DNA of 64,000 nt from Tenacibaculum sp. MAR_2009_124. GTDB lineage: Bacteria; Bacteroidota; Bacteroidia; Flavobacteriales; Flavobacteriaceae. This document shows, piece by piece, positions 27,107-35,724 of the stretch. The translations under genes and the position numbers were made by a program. Numbering within the stretch: the first letter of the stretch is position 1; every line of letters starts with the position of its first letter. The notes beneath the pieces were generated by a model. The model had not been told where the DNA came from, searched no databases, and was given only the letters and a program-made list of their open reading frames with translations. Location of the stretch: contig NZ_FNSF01000007.1 in NCBI RefSeq assembly GCF_900105455.1, forward strand, positions 1-64,000, given 5' to 3'.

Positions 27107-29116
27107 ATGAAACAAATAATAAATAATATAAAGTTACTATCGATCTTTTTATTGATCATTTCTTTTTCTGCTTGTGAAGAAGAAGACGCTGTATTACCAA
27201 CTGTAAAATCAGGATTTACTTATACAGTAAATCAAGAAATTGGTTTGGTTAAATTTATCAATACATCTGAAAACGCGGATAGATATGAATGGGATTTTGG
27301 TGATGGGAACACTTCTACTGAAATTAATCCATCAAAAACATATGAAACTGGAGAATATACAGTTACATTAAAAGCAACTCATTCTTCAGGTGCGTCTAAT
27401 ACTTTTGAGGATAAGGTGTACATAAATATTCCTGTTCCTGTAAGGTTACCTATTACATTTGATGACGCAAATGTAAAATATGATGAAGTTTCTTTATTCA
27501 ACGGAACGGCGTTTGAGGTAGTTGATAATCCTGATGCTTCAGGAGCGAATGCAACAGCCTCAAAAGTTGGTAAATTAACAAATAGTGGAGCCAATTGGGA
27601 AGGTTTTTTCTATGACTTAGATGCAGCTGTGGATTTAACAACGGATAAAACGATAAAGATGACAGTGTGGGCTGATGCTTCAGTTCCTGTCTTATTAAAG
27701 TTAGAAGAAGGCACAGCAGCGGCTGTTGAAATGGCAGTTACTCATGGAGGTACTGGTTGGGAAGAACTAATCTTTACTTTTGACTCAGCGGCAAGTTATA
27801 ACAGATTAACTGTTTTTGTTGATGGGCCTGGAACTTCGGCAGGTGCATTCTATTTTGACAATATTATGCAAACTGAAACAGTAGATGTTGTGGCACCGGT
27901 AATTACATTAAATGGTGATGCTTCAATGACTGTAGTTGAGGGAGGTACGTTTACCGATCCAGGAGCTACAGCAACAGATAATACGGATGGAGATATTTCA
28001 GCGAATATAACAGTAGCAGGTGATACAGTTGATACAAGCACTATAGGAACTTATACAATTACTTATAATGTAAGTGATGCAGCTGGAAATGCAGCAACCG
28101 AAGTAACTAGATCAGTAGAAGTAACTTCTGCACCAACGGCTCCAACAGAAGGAGCTCCTGTACCTCCAGCAAGAGATGCTGCCGATGTAGTGTCTTTATT
28201 TAGTGATGCTTATACAAATGTTGCCGGAACTGATTTTAATCCAAATTGGGGGCAAGCAACTGTTGTAACTCAAGAAGATATTGCAGGAAATAATACATTA
28301 AAATATGCTGGATTAAACTATCAAGGAATGCAAATAGGTAGTGCTCAGGATGTTTCTGCGATGACACATTTACATATTGATTATTGGACGATAAACTCAA
28401 CAGCATTAAATACTTTTCTTATCAGTGGAGGTCCTTCTGAAACAGCTAAAGCAATGGCGGTACCAACTTCAGGATGGGCGAGTGTTGATATTCCATTAAC
28501 AGATTTTACTGCTGTTAACTTGGCGGATGTTATACAAATGAAATTCGATGGTAATGGTGATATTTATTTAGACAATATTTATATGTACAAAGAATCTACT
28601 GGTGGTGGAGGTGGTTCAACTGGAGATGTAGTTTCTATATTCAATGATGATTATACTGATATCACAATCAATGCATGGGGACCAGATTGGGGAGGATCTT
28701 CGAGTAGAATCGTTGATGGAACGCTAAATGGTAGTCCTGCGAAAATAATTAAAGTTGAAGCAGGTCAAACATTTGCAGGTATTGATTTTTCATCGGCCGC
28801 ATTTGATGCTACTAGTTATACAACTTTCCATATGCAATACAAGGTAGATCCTTTATTGGCAGGTCAAGTGGTTAATGTTAAGTTATCTAATCATGAAGGA
28901 GGCTCAGGAGAAACGAGTGCAATTCAATACACTAGCACACCAACAGGTACTGATGTAGTTACATTATCAATTCCTTTAAATGATTTTGTAAGTGCAAGTG
29001 CAAATGGCCTTTTATCAAGAAATGCGATAGCACAAATTGTAATTTCTGCAGCAAGAGCTGATAACAATCAGCCTGTGGATATATATTTAGATAATATTTA
29101 TTTTAGTCAGCAATAA
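27107..29116 (+). CDS. Multidomain glycan-binding lipoprotein (PKD, DUF5011-like, CBM-like)
   Basis: This is a 669-residue lipoprotein (LIISFSAC). Domains in order: PKD (about 35-110, YEWDFGDGNTS), CBM-like jelly roll (about 115-260, ending FYFDNIMQT), an Ig-like DUF5011/HYR-type domain (about 265-345, FTDPGATATDNTDGDIS), then two related modules (about 365-498 and 505-669), each starting VVS-F-D-YT and ending IYLDNIY. These match the last module of the lipoprotein at 24838. No active site is seen, so a polysaccharide-capture role is likely. It is the last gene before a terminator. Confidence 0.75.
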   Translation: MKQIINNIKLLSIFLLIISFSACEEEDAVLPTVKSGFTYTVNQEIGLVKFINTSENADRYEWDFGDGNTSTEINPSKTYETGEYTVTLKATHSSGASNTFEDKVYINIPVPVRLPITFDDANVKYDEVSLFNGTAFEVVDNPDASGANATASKVGKLTNSGANWEGFFYDLDAAVDLTTDKTIKMTVWADASVPVLLKLEEGTAAAVEMAVTHGGTGWEELIFTFDSAASYNRLTVFVDGPGTSAGAFYFDNIMQTETVDVVAPVITLNGDASMTVVEGGTFTDPGATATDNTDGDISANITVAGDTVDTSTIGTYTITYNVSDAAGNAATEVTRSVEVTSAPTAPTEGAPVPPARDAADVVSLFSDAYTNVAGTDFNPNWGQATVVTQEDIAGNNTLKYAGLNYQGMQIGSAQDVSAMTHLHIDYWTINSTALNTFLISGGPSETAKAMAVPTSGWASVDIPLTDFTAVNLADVIQMKFDGNGDIYLDNIYMYKESTGGGGGSTGDVVSIFNDDYTDITINAWGPDWGGSSSRIVDGTLNGSPAKIIKVEAGQTFAGIDFSSAAFDATSYTTFHMQYKVDPLLAGQVVNVKLSNHEGGSGETSAIQYTSTPTGTDVVTLSIPLNDFVSASANGLLSRNAIAQIVISAARADNNQPVDIYLDNIYFSQQ

Positions 29117-29172
29117 ACTTATTTCAAATAACTATTGAATAAATAAATCTATAAGTTTTCAACTTAAAATAT

Positions 29173-29201
29173 AAAAAGGTCAAGTATTTCTTGGCTTTTT
29201 T
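29173..29201 (+). terminator. Terminator after the surface-protein operon
   Basis: AAAAAGGTCAAG-TATTT-CTTGGCTTTTTT forms a stem of about 11 bp with one mismatch, followed by T residues. It separates the surface genes from the phosphorylase unit. Confidence 0.65.
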
Positions 29202-29389
29202 AAAACAAACTCTAATCGATGTATTAGAACTCTTAATAAAAAGAAAACATTTTCTTGAATTTTAATTTTTGGCAATGACCATAACAGAGTTTAAAGCATA
29301 TTAATTATGAATATAATAATGTGTTTTAATAGAAAGGTATTGCTTTTTCGATAATAGAATCCAAGATAAATATTGATAAAAAATAAGAG

Positions 29390-32300
29390 ATGATAAATTC
29401 TACTTTAAAGAAAGACGTAATGAAGAAAGTTTCTTTAGGAAAAACCGTTATTAATGGTGAAAAATTTTTCAAAATTTCAAATAGTGATGAAATGCGCTCA
29501 TTTTTCATGAGCATAGTTAGTGCATCGAATCACTGGATGTTTATTTCTAGTAACGGAGGATTAACGGCAGGCCGGAAAAATGCAGAGTTTTCTTTGTTTC
29601 CATATTATACTGATGACAAAATAACAGAAAGTGCTGATATTACTGGTAGTAAATCAATTTTCCAAGTTCATAAACATGATAAATTTCATATTTGGGAACC
29701 ATTTTCTGAACGATTTGAAGGTGAGTTTAAAATCTCTCGAAATCTTTACAAGAATGTATATGGAAATAAAATACTTTTTGAAGAGATCAATCATGACTTA
29801 GATTTAGTTTTCAGATACCAATGGAATTCAAGTGATATTTATGGATTTGTTCGTAAAAGTGAGTTGGTAAATACTTCTGAAGAAACAATTAATGTTGAAG
29901 TTTTAGATGGTGTTCAAAACCTTATTCCATATGGAGTAGGGAGTGATTTACAAAGAGCAAGTAGTAATTTGGTAGATGCCTATAAACGAAGTGAACTCGA
30001 TAAAAAAACAGGTTTAGGTATTTATGCTTTGAGTTCAATTATTGTTGATAAAGCAGAGCCAAGTGAAGCACTAAAGGCCAATGTGGTTTGGTCGCTTGGG
30101 CTGAAAAATCCTAAATATTTACTTTCATCTTTACAATTGAAAAATTTCAGAGAAGGTAAAGCAGTGCATCAAGAAGAAGATGTAAAAGCAGAAAAGGGTG
30201 CTTATTTTGTAAATACAACTGTTGAACTTCATCCGAATACGGGTGAAAGTTGGATGATGATTGCAAATGTAAATCAAGATCATTGTAATGTAGTAGAGCT
30301 TTCAGAAAATATTTTAAAGGATAGAGATTTAGATGATAAAGTTTATAGTGATATAGCCAAGGGAACTAAACGATTAATTAGTTTAAATGCTTCCTCAGAT
30401 GCTATTCAGTTAACAGGTGATCAATTAAGAGATACCCGTCATTTTTCAAATACCTTGTTTAATATAATGCGAGGAGGGATTTTTGATGATAATTATACTA
30501 TTGAAAAGCTGGACTTTCAAAACTATATTCAAAAAGCAAATAGAAAAGTAGCTCGTAAGAATGAAGAAGTTATAGAAAAACTTACTGAAAAGTTTTCTTT
30601 AGTTGTTTTAAAAGAAATAGCTTCGGAAACAGAAGATATTAACTTTCGTCGTCTTTGTTTAGAATATATGCCATTAAAATTTAGTCGTAGACATGGAGAT
30701 CCTAGTAGACCTTGGAATAAGTTCTCTATTAATACGAGAAATGAAGATGGTTCGAAAATATTGGATTATGAAGGAAACTGGCGTGATATTTTCCAAAACT
30801 GGGAAGCGTTAGTGCATTCGTATCCTGAGTTTATTGAAAGTATGATTCATAAGTTTTTAAATGCAACTACTTTCGATGGATACAATCCATACCGCGTAAC
30901 AAAAGACGGTTTCGATTGGGAAACCATAGAACCAGATGACCCATGGAGTTATATAGGATACTGGGGAGATCATCAGATTATATATTTACTAAAGTTTTTG
31001 GAGTTTGTAGAGAATCATCAGCCAAAGAAATTAGAAAGTTTATTCACAAAAGACAATTTCGTTTATGCTAATGTTCCTTATAGAATAAAGTCATATGCTG
31101 ATTTATTAAAAAATCCTAAAGATACAATTGATTTTGATGAGGATTCAGATGCTGAAATTAGAAGAGGGCGCGACGAATTAGGTGCAGACGGAGCGCTATT
31201 AAGAGATGAAAATCGTTTTATAGTTAAAGTAAACTTCGTCGAGAAAATATTGGCGACTACTTTGGCGAAGATGTCTAATTTTATTCCTGAAGGAGGAATA
31301 TGGATGAATACGCAACGACCTGAATGGAATGATGCTAACAACGCTTTAGTTGGAAATGGAGTATCAATGGTGACCTTGTATTATATGCGTCGTTTTTTGA
31401 ACTTTTTTAAAGGAGTTTTTGAAAATTCGAATACTGAAACAGTTGAGGTCTCAAAAGAGTTGGTAAGCTTTTTTGATAGTGTTTTTAATACGTTAAAATT
31501 ATACCAAAGTTTATTGTCAGGACAATTTTCAAATGCACAGAGAAAAACTGTTTTAGATGGATTAGGTCAACCGGCGAGTGATTATAGATTGCACATTTAC
31601 GATAATGCTTTTTCAGGAAGAAAAGAACACATACCATTAACTTCATTGAAAGAATTTATTGAGTTAAGTTTAGCATATCTAGAACACTCAATAAAAGCGA
31701 ATAAGAGAGCAGATAATTTGTATCATGCGTATAACTTAATGACGGTAGAAAATCATAACGAAGTGTCTATTTCTTATTTAGATGAAATGTTAGAAGGCCA
31801 AGTAGCTTCGTTAAGTTCGGGATATTTAACTTCCGATGAAGCTTTGAAAGCATTGGATGCAATGAAAAGCAGCAAGCTTTTTAGACCGGATCAATACAGT
31901 TATTTATTATATCCGAATAAAGAATTACCAGGTTTTTTAAACCGTAATGATATACCTCAAAAGTCGATAGAAAATGCAGGCTTACTGAAAAGTATTGCTA
32001 CAGAGGAAGTAGATAAGATAATAGAACAAGATATTCGTGGAGGATATCACTTTAATGGAAACTTTAAAAATGCCAATGATTTAGCAGAGGCTTTAAACAA
32101 TCTTTCGGAAAAAGTTTCAGAAAGTGATAAAGATGAAATGCTGCAAATATTTGAAGAAATTTTTAATCATAAAGCTTTTACAGGTCGTTCAGGAACGTTC
32201 TATGGATATGAAGGATTAGGATCTATTTACTGGCACATGGTTTCAAAATTACAATTGGCCGTTCAAGAATGTTGTTTAAAAGCAATCAAGGAAGGAGAAA

Positions 32301-32830
32301 ACGCGGAGGTAGTAGGTCGATTGTTAGAGCACTATTACGAAATCAATGAAGGAATAGGTGTTCATAAATCACCAACCTTATACGGAGCATTTCCTACTGA
32401 TCCATATTCACATACTCCTGCTGGTAAAGGAGCACAGCAACCTGGAATGACGGGGCAAGTGAAAGAAGACGTACTAAGTCGTTTTGGTGAATTGGGGGTA
32501 TTTGTAAAGGATGGTATGCTGTATTTTGATCCATGCTTACTTCGTAAAAATGAATTTTTATCTAAAGCAAAGCCTTTTAAATATGTTGGATTAAATAAAG
32601 AATTAAATGAGATCCATTTGGGAGAGAGGATGTTGGCTTTTACCTATTGCCAAGTACCAATTATTTACAGAATTTCGAATGAATCGAAATTAGAAGTCGT
32701 CGATAAAGGAGGAAACGTATCGGTTGTACAAGGACTAAGATTGGATTCAGAAATCAGTAAAAAGGTATTCAATAGAACAGGAGAGATCATTCAAATAACT
32801 GTTGATATAGAAATTGGTCATCTAAAATAA
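29390..32830 (+). CDS. GH149-like beta-1,3-oligoglucan phosphorylase
   Basis: This is a 1,146-residue protein without signal peptide, hence cytoplasmic. Length, N-terminal beta-sandwich (FSLFPYYTDDKI, WEPFSERFEGEF), a helical (alpha/alpha)6-type centre and the motif PEWNDANNALVGNG resemble inverting phosphorylases of the GH94/GH149/GH161 group, where the Asp of a WND motif is the general acid; here it is Asp648. GH149 enzymes phosphorolyse beta-1,3-glucooligosaccharides to glucose 1-phosphate and are known to be of this size and to occur near GH17, GH30 and MFS genes, as here. ATG 29420 is an alternative start. Family assignment is from memory of motifs. Confidence 0.72.
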   Translation: MINSTLKKDVMKKVSLGKTVINGEKFFKISNSDEMRSFFMSIVSASNHWMFISSNGGLTAGRKNAEFSLFPYYTDDKITESADITGSKSIFQVHKHDKFHIWEPFSERFEGEFKISRNLYKNVYGNKILFEEINHDLDLVFRYQWNSSDIYGFVRKSELVNTSEETINVEVLDGVQNLIPYGVGSDLQRASSNLVDAYKRSELDKKTGLGIYALSSIIVDKAEPSEALKANVVWSLGLKNPKYLLSSLQLKNFREGKAVHQEEDVKAEKGAYFVNTTVELHPNTGESWMMIANVNQDHCNVVELSENILKDRDLDDKVYSDIAKGTKRLISLNASSDAIQLTGDQLRDTRHFSNTLFNIMRGGIFDDNYTIEKLDFQNYIQKANRKVARKNEEVIEKLTEKFSLVVLKEIASETEDINFRRLCLEYMPLKFSRRHGDPSRPWNKFSINTRNEDGSKILDYEGNWRDIFQNWEALVHSYPEFIESMIHKFLNATTFDGYNPYRVTKDGFDWETIEPDDPWSYIGYWGDHQIIYLLKFLEFVENHQPKKLESLFTKDNFVYANVPYRIKSYADLLKNPKDTIDFDEDSDAEIRRGRDELGADGALLRDENRFIVKVNFVEKILATTLAKMSNFIPEGGIWMNTQRPEWNDANNALVGNGVSMVTLYYMRRFLNFFKGVFENSNTETVEVSKELVSFFDSVFNTLKLYQSLLSGQFSNAQRKTVLDGLGQPASDYRLHIYDNAFSGRKEHIPLTSLKEFIELSLAYLEHSIKANKRADNLYHAYNLMTVENHNEVSISYLDEMLEGQVASLSSGYLTSDEALKALDAMKSSKLFRPDQYSYLLYPNKELPGFLNRNDIPQKSIENAGLLKSIATEEVDKIIEQDIRGGYHFNGNFKNANDLAEALNNLSEKVSESDKDEMLQIFEEIFNHKAFTGRSGTFYGYEGLGSIYWHMVSKLQLAVQECCLKAIKEGENAEVVGRLLEHYYEINEGIGVHKSPTLYGAFPTDPYSHTPAGKGAQQPGMTGQVKEDVLSRFGELGVFVKDGMLYFDPCLLRKNEFLSKAKPFKYVGLNKELNEIHLGERMLAFTYCQVPIIYRISNESKLEVVDKGGNVSVVQGLRLDSEISKKVFNRTGEIIQITVDIEIGHLK

Positions 32831-32903
32831 AAAAATGAAATCAACATGTTTATAGTGGTCGTTAAAAAGAACAATGCCATTGTAAACATGTGGGTTTTAT
32901 AGG

Positions 32904-34211
32904 ATGCAAACAACAAAAAACAAACACATGAAAAAACAGGTACATCTATATCTACTTATTTTACTACTAACTGTTTCGTGTGCTCAGAAACCAAACAAAG
33001 TTGATAAGTATTCATCAAACAAGAAAATAGTGACAGCTAAAGACATATTAGGAAATCCGAATTACTTAGCCATATCATACGGTGGTTATAGAAAAGAGTC
33101 AAGAGATATTCAACCTACAATTGAGGAATTAAAAGAGGATTTAAAAATTCTTCATGCCATGAATATTAAATTATTAAGAACTTATAATGTTCAATTACTT
33201 CATGCGGCAAATGTAGCGAAGGCTATTAGTGAATTGAAGAAAGAAGACTCGTCATTCGAAATGTACATCATGTTAGGAGCTTGGATCGACTGTAAAAACG
33301 CATGGACCGATTTTCCTGTTGATCACAATATAGAAAGTGAACAAAATGAAGGTGAAATTGAACGTGCAGTTGCAATAGCTAATCAGTACCCGGATATAGT
33401 TAAAATAATTGCTGTTGGGAATGAGGCCATGGTAAAATGGGCAACAAGTTATTACGTGCAACCTGATGTAATTTTAAAATGGGTAAATCATTTACAAGAT
33501 TTAAAAAAAGAAGGAAAACTAGATAAGGATTTATGGGTTACGAGTTCCGATAACTTCGCCTCATGGGGAGGTGGTAGCAATGAATATCATACCAACGATC
33601 TGAATAAGTTAATAGCTTCAGTTGATTTTATATCAATGCATACATACCCAATGCATGACACACATTACAATCCACGTTTTTGGGGAGTGGCTCATAAAGA
33701 AGATAGCTTATCAAGCATTGAAAAAATAGAAGAAACAATGCTACGTTCTAGACGCTATGCTGAGTCTCAATATCATGGAGTTGAGCGTTATATGAAAAGT
33801 ATTGGTGTAGAAAAACCAATTCATATTGGAGAAACGGGCTGGGCAAGTTACTCAAATGGGCACTATGGGAATAACGGGTCAAAAGCAACTGATGAATACA
33901 AAGAGGCTTTGTTTTATAAGCATATGAGAGATTGGACTGAAAAGGAAGGGATGTCATGTTTCTATTTTGAAGCATTTGATGAAATATGGAAAGATCAACA
34001 GAACCCAGGAGGGTCTGAGAATCATTTCGGATTATTTACTATTGATGGTAAAGCAAAATATGCGCTTTGGGATTTAGTAGATAAAGGAGTATTTGAGGGA
34101 TTAACAAGAGGGGGGAGCCCAATAGTGAAAACCTATAAAGGAAGTAAAGAAGCATTGCTAATTGATGTATCAATGCCTCCAATTAAGAAAGAACTGGTGA
34201 TAGCGCCATAA
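32904..34211 (+). CDS. GH17 beta-1,3-glucanase/glucanosyltransferase-like lipoprotein
   Basis: This is a 435-residue lipoprotein (LLLTVSC; the start may be ATG 32928, which places the signal sequence at the N-terminus). A GH17 TIM barrel runs from about residue 45 to 400, with acid/base Glu174 in AVGNEAM and nucleophile Glu310 in IGETGWAS. Aromatic cleft residues and the segment YFEAFDEIWK are also typical. It acts outside the cytoplasm on beta-1,3-glucan chains, either hydrolytically or by transglycosylation. It is followed at 11 bp by the GH30 gene. Confidence 0.9.
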   Translation: MQTTKNKHMKKQVHLYLLILLLTVSCAQKPNKVDKYSSNKKIVTAKDILGNPNYLAISYGGYRKESRDIQPTIEELKEDLKILHAMNIKLLRTYNVQLLHAANVAKAISELKKEDSSFEMYIMLGAWIDCKNAWTDFPVDHNIESEQNEGEIERAVAIANQYPDIVKIIAVGNEAMVKWATSYYVQPDVILKWVNHLQDLKKEGKLDKDLWVTSSDNFASWGGGSNEYHTNDLNKLIASVDFISMHTYPMHDTHYNPRFWGVAHKEDSLSSIEKIEETMLRSRRYAESQYHGVERYMKSIGVEKPIHIGETGWASYSNGHYGNNGSKATDEYKEALFYKHMRDWTEKEGMSCFYFEAFDEIWKDQQNPGGSENHFGLFTIDGKAKYALWDLVDKGVFEGLTRGGSPIVKTYKGSKEALLIDVSMPPIKKELVIAP

Positions 34212-34222
34212 AGAAATAAATT

Positions 34223-35713
34223 TTGGGGAAACTAACGAAACTAATTGCTTTGTTGTTTTTGTCTATTTTACTAATGAAATGTTCTAAACAAAACAGCTTA
34301 AATATTGAGGTTTACGAAACTTCAGCAAGTGGTAATAAGTTAACCTTACTTACCAATTTTACGAATAGTGAAACTGCTACCAAGATAGTGATTGATGCGA
34401 CAACAAAGTATCAAACCATTACTGGATTTGGAGGTGCTTTTACCGAATCTTCGGCCTATTTATTAAATAGATTAGGGGAGGAAAATAGAAAAAAGGTTAT
34501 TGATGCTTATTTCAGTAGAGATGGGGCTAATTACTCTTTAACAAGAACTCATATGAACTCATGTGATTTCTCATTGACTCAATATTCCTATACACCAACT
34601 CCAGATAAAGAACTTAAAGATTTTTCTGTAAAAGAAGACAAAGATGATTTAATCCCTATGATAAAGGATGCATTGGCAACATCTGAAGATGGATTTAAAA
34701 TTTTTGCTTCGCCTTGGACAGCTTCTCCTTGGATGAAGGATAATAATAAATGGGTTGGAGGAAAACTATTGCCTGAATATTATGATACTTGGGCCTTATT
34801 CTTTTCGAAGTATTTAAAAGCGTATGAAGCGGAAGGAATTAATATTTGGGGATTCACAGTTGAAAATGAACCTCATGGTAACGGAAACAACTGGGAAAGT
34901 ATGCATTATACGCCTGAAGAAATGACGGATTTTGTGCAACATCACTTAGGGCCGAAGTTAGAAGCTGATGGTTATGGAGATAAGATAATCTTGGGATATG
35001 ATCAAAACCGTGATGGTTTGCAAGAATGGGTAGATGTTATGTACAAGGACGAAGAGACTTCTAAATATTTTGACGGAACAGCAATACATTGGTATGATAG
35101 TACTTATGAAGTATATCCCGAAGCATTACAATATGCGCATCATAAAGCACCAAATAAATATCTAATAGAAACAGAAGGTTGTATAGACTCTGAAGTACCA
35201 GCGTGGCAAAATGATGCTTGGTATTGGAGTAAAGAAGCTACTGATTGGGGATATGATTGGAGGGAAGAAAGTAAAAAGTATTTACATCCAAAATATGCTC
35301 CAGTATACAGATATGCAAGAGATATTATTGGTTGTTTAAATAATTGGGTAGATGGTTGGGTAGATTGGAATATGGTATTAAACCGTCAAGGAGGTCCGAA
35401 TTGGTTTAAAAACTGGTGTGCAGCGCCAGTAATTGTTGATGAAATTGAAGATAAAGTATACTTTACTCCCCTGTATTATACGATGGCTCATTTTAGTAAA
35501 TATATGCGCCCTGGAGCAACAGTAGTAAAAGCAGAATCGTTGGATAAAGACGTGATGATTACTGCAGTAAAGAATCCAGATGGAACTGTTGCAGTTGTAT
35601 TGTTTAATCCAACTGAAGGCAAAAAGGAATTTTCTTTAGAATTAGGTGAAAACACTAAAGCTATTTCTATACAGGCGAAAGCCATACAAACTATAATTAT
35701 TTCAACTAATTAA
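34223..35713 (+). CDS. GH30 glucosidase/beta-1,6-glucanase lipoprotein
   Basis: This is a 496-residue lipoprotein (LLFLSILLMKC). It has the GH30 TIM barrel plus flanking beta-sandwich, with acid/base Glu216 (TVENEPH) and nucleophile Glu318 (IETEGC); GFGGAFTES near residue 70 is also characteristic. In laminarin loci GH30 enzymes remove beta-1,6-linked branches, the expected job here. The only start that keeps the signal peptide is a TTG at 34223, since the next Met lies inside the lipobox. Subfamily 1 or 3 cannot be decided by eye. Confidence 0.88.
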   Translation: MGKLTKLIALLFLSILLMKCSKQNSLNIEVYETSASGNKLTLLTNFTNSETATKIVIDATTKYQTITGFGGAFTESSAYLLNRLGEENRKKVIDAYFSRDGANYSLTRTHMNSCDFSLTQYSYTPTPDKELKDFSVKEDKDDLIPMIKDALATSEDGFKIFASPWTASPWMKDNNKWVGGKLLPEYYDTWALFFSKYLKAYEAEGINIWGFTVENEPHGNGNNWESMHYTPEEMTDFVQHHLGPKLEADGYGDKIILGYDQNRDGLQEWVDVMYKDEETSKYFDGTAIHWYDSTYEVYPEALQYAHHKAPNKYLIETEGCIDSEVPAWQNDAWYWSKEATDWGYDWREESKKYLHPKYAPVYRYARDIIGCLNNWVDGWVDWNMVLNRQGGPNWFKNWCAAPVIVDEIEDKVYFTPLYYTMAHFSKYMRPGATVVKAESLDKDVMITAVKNPDGTVAVVLFNPTEGKKEFSLELGENTKAISIQAKAIQTIIISTN

Positions 35714-35724
35714 AACAATTAACT

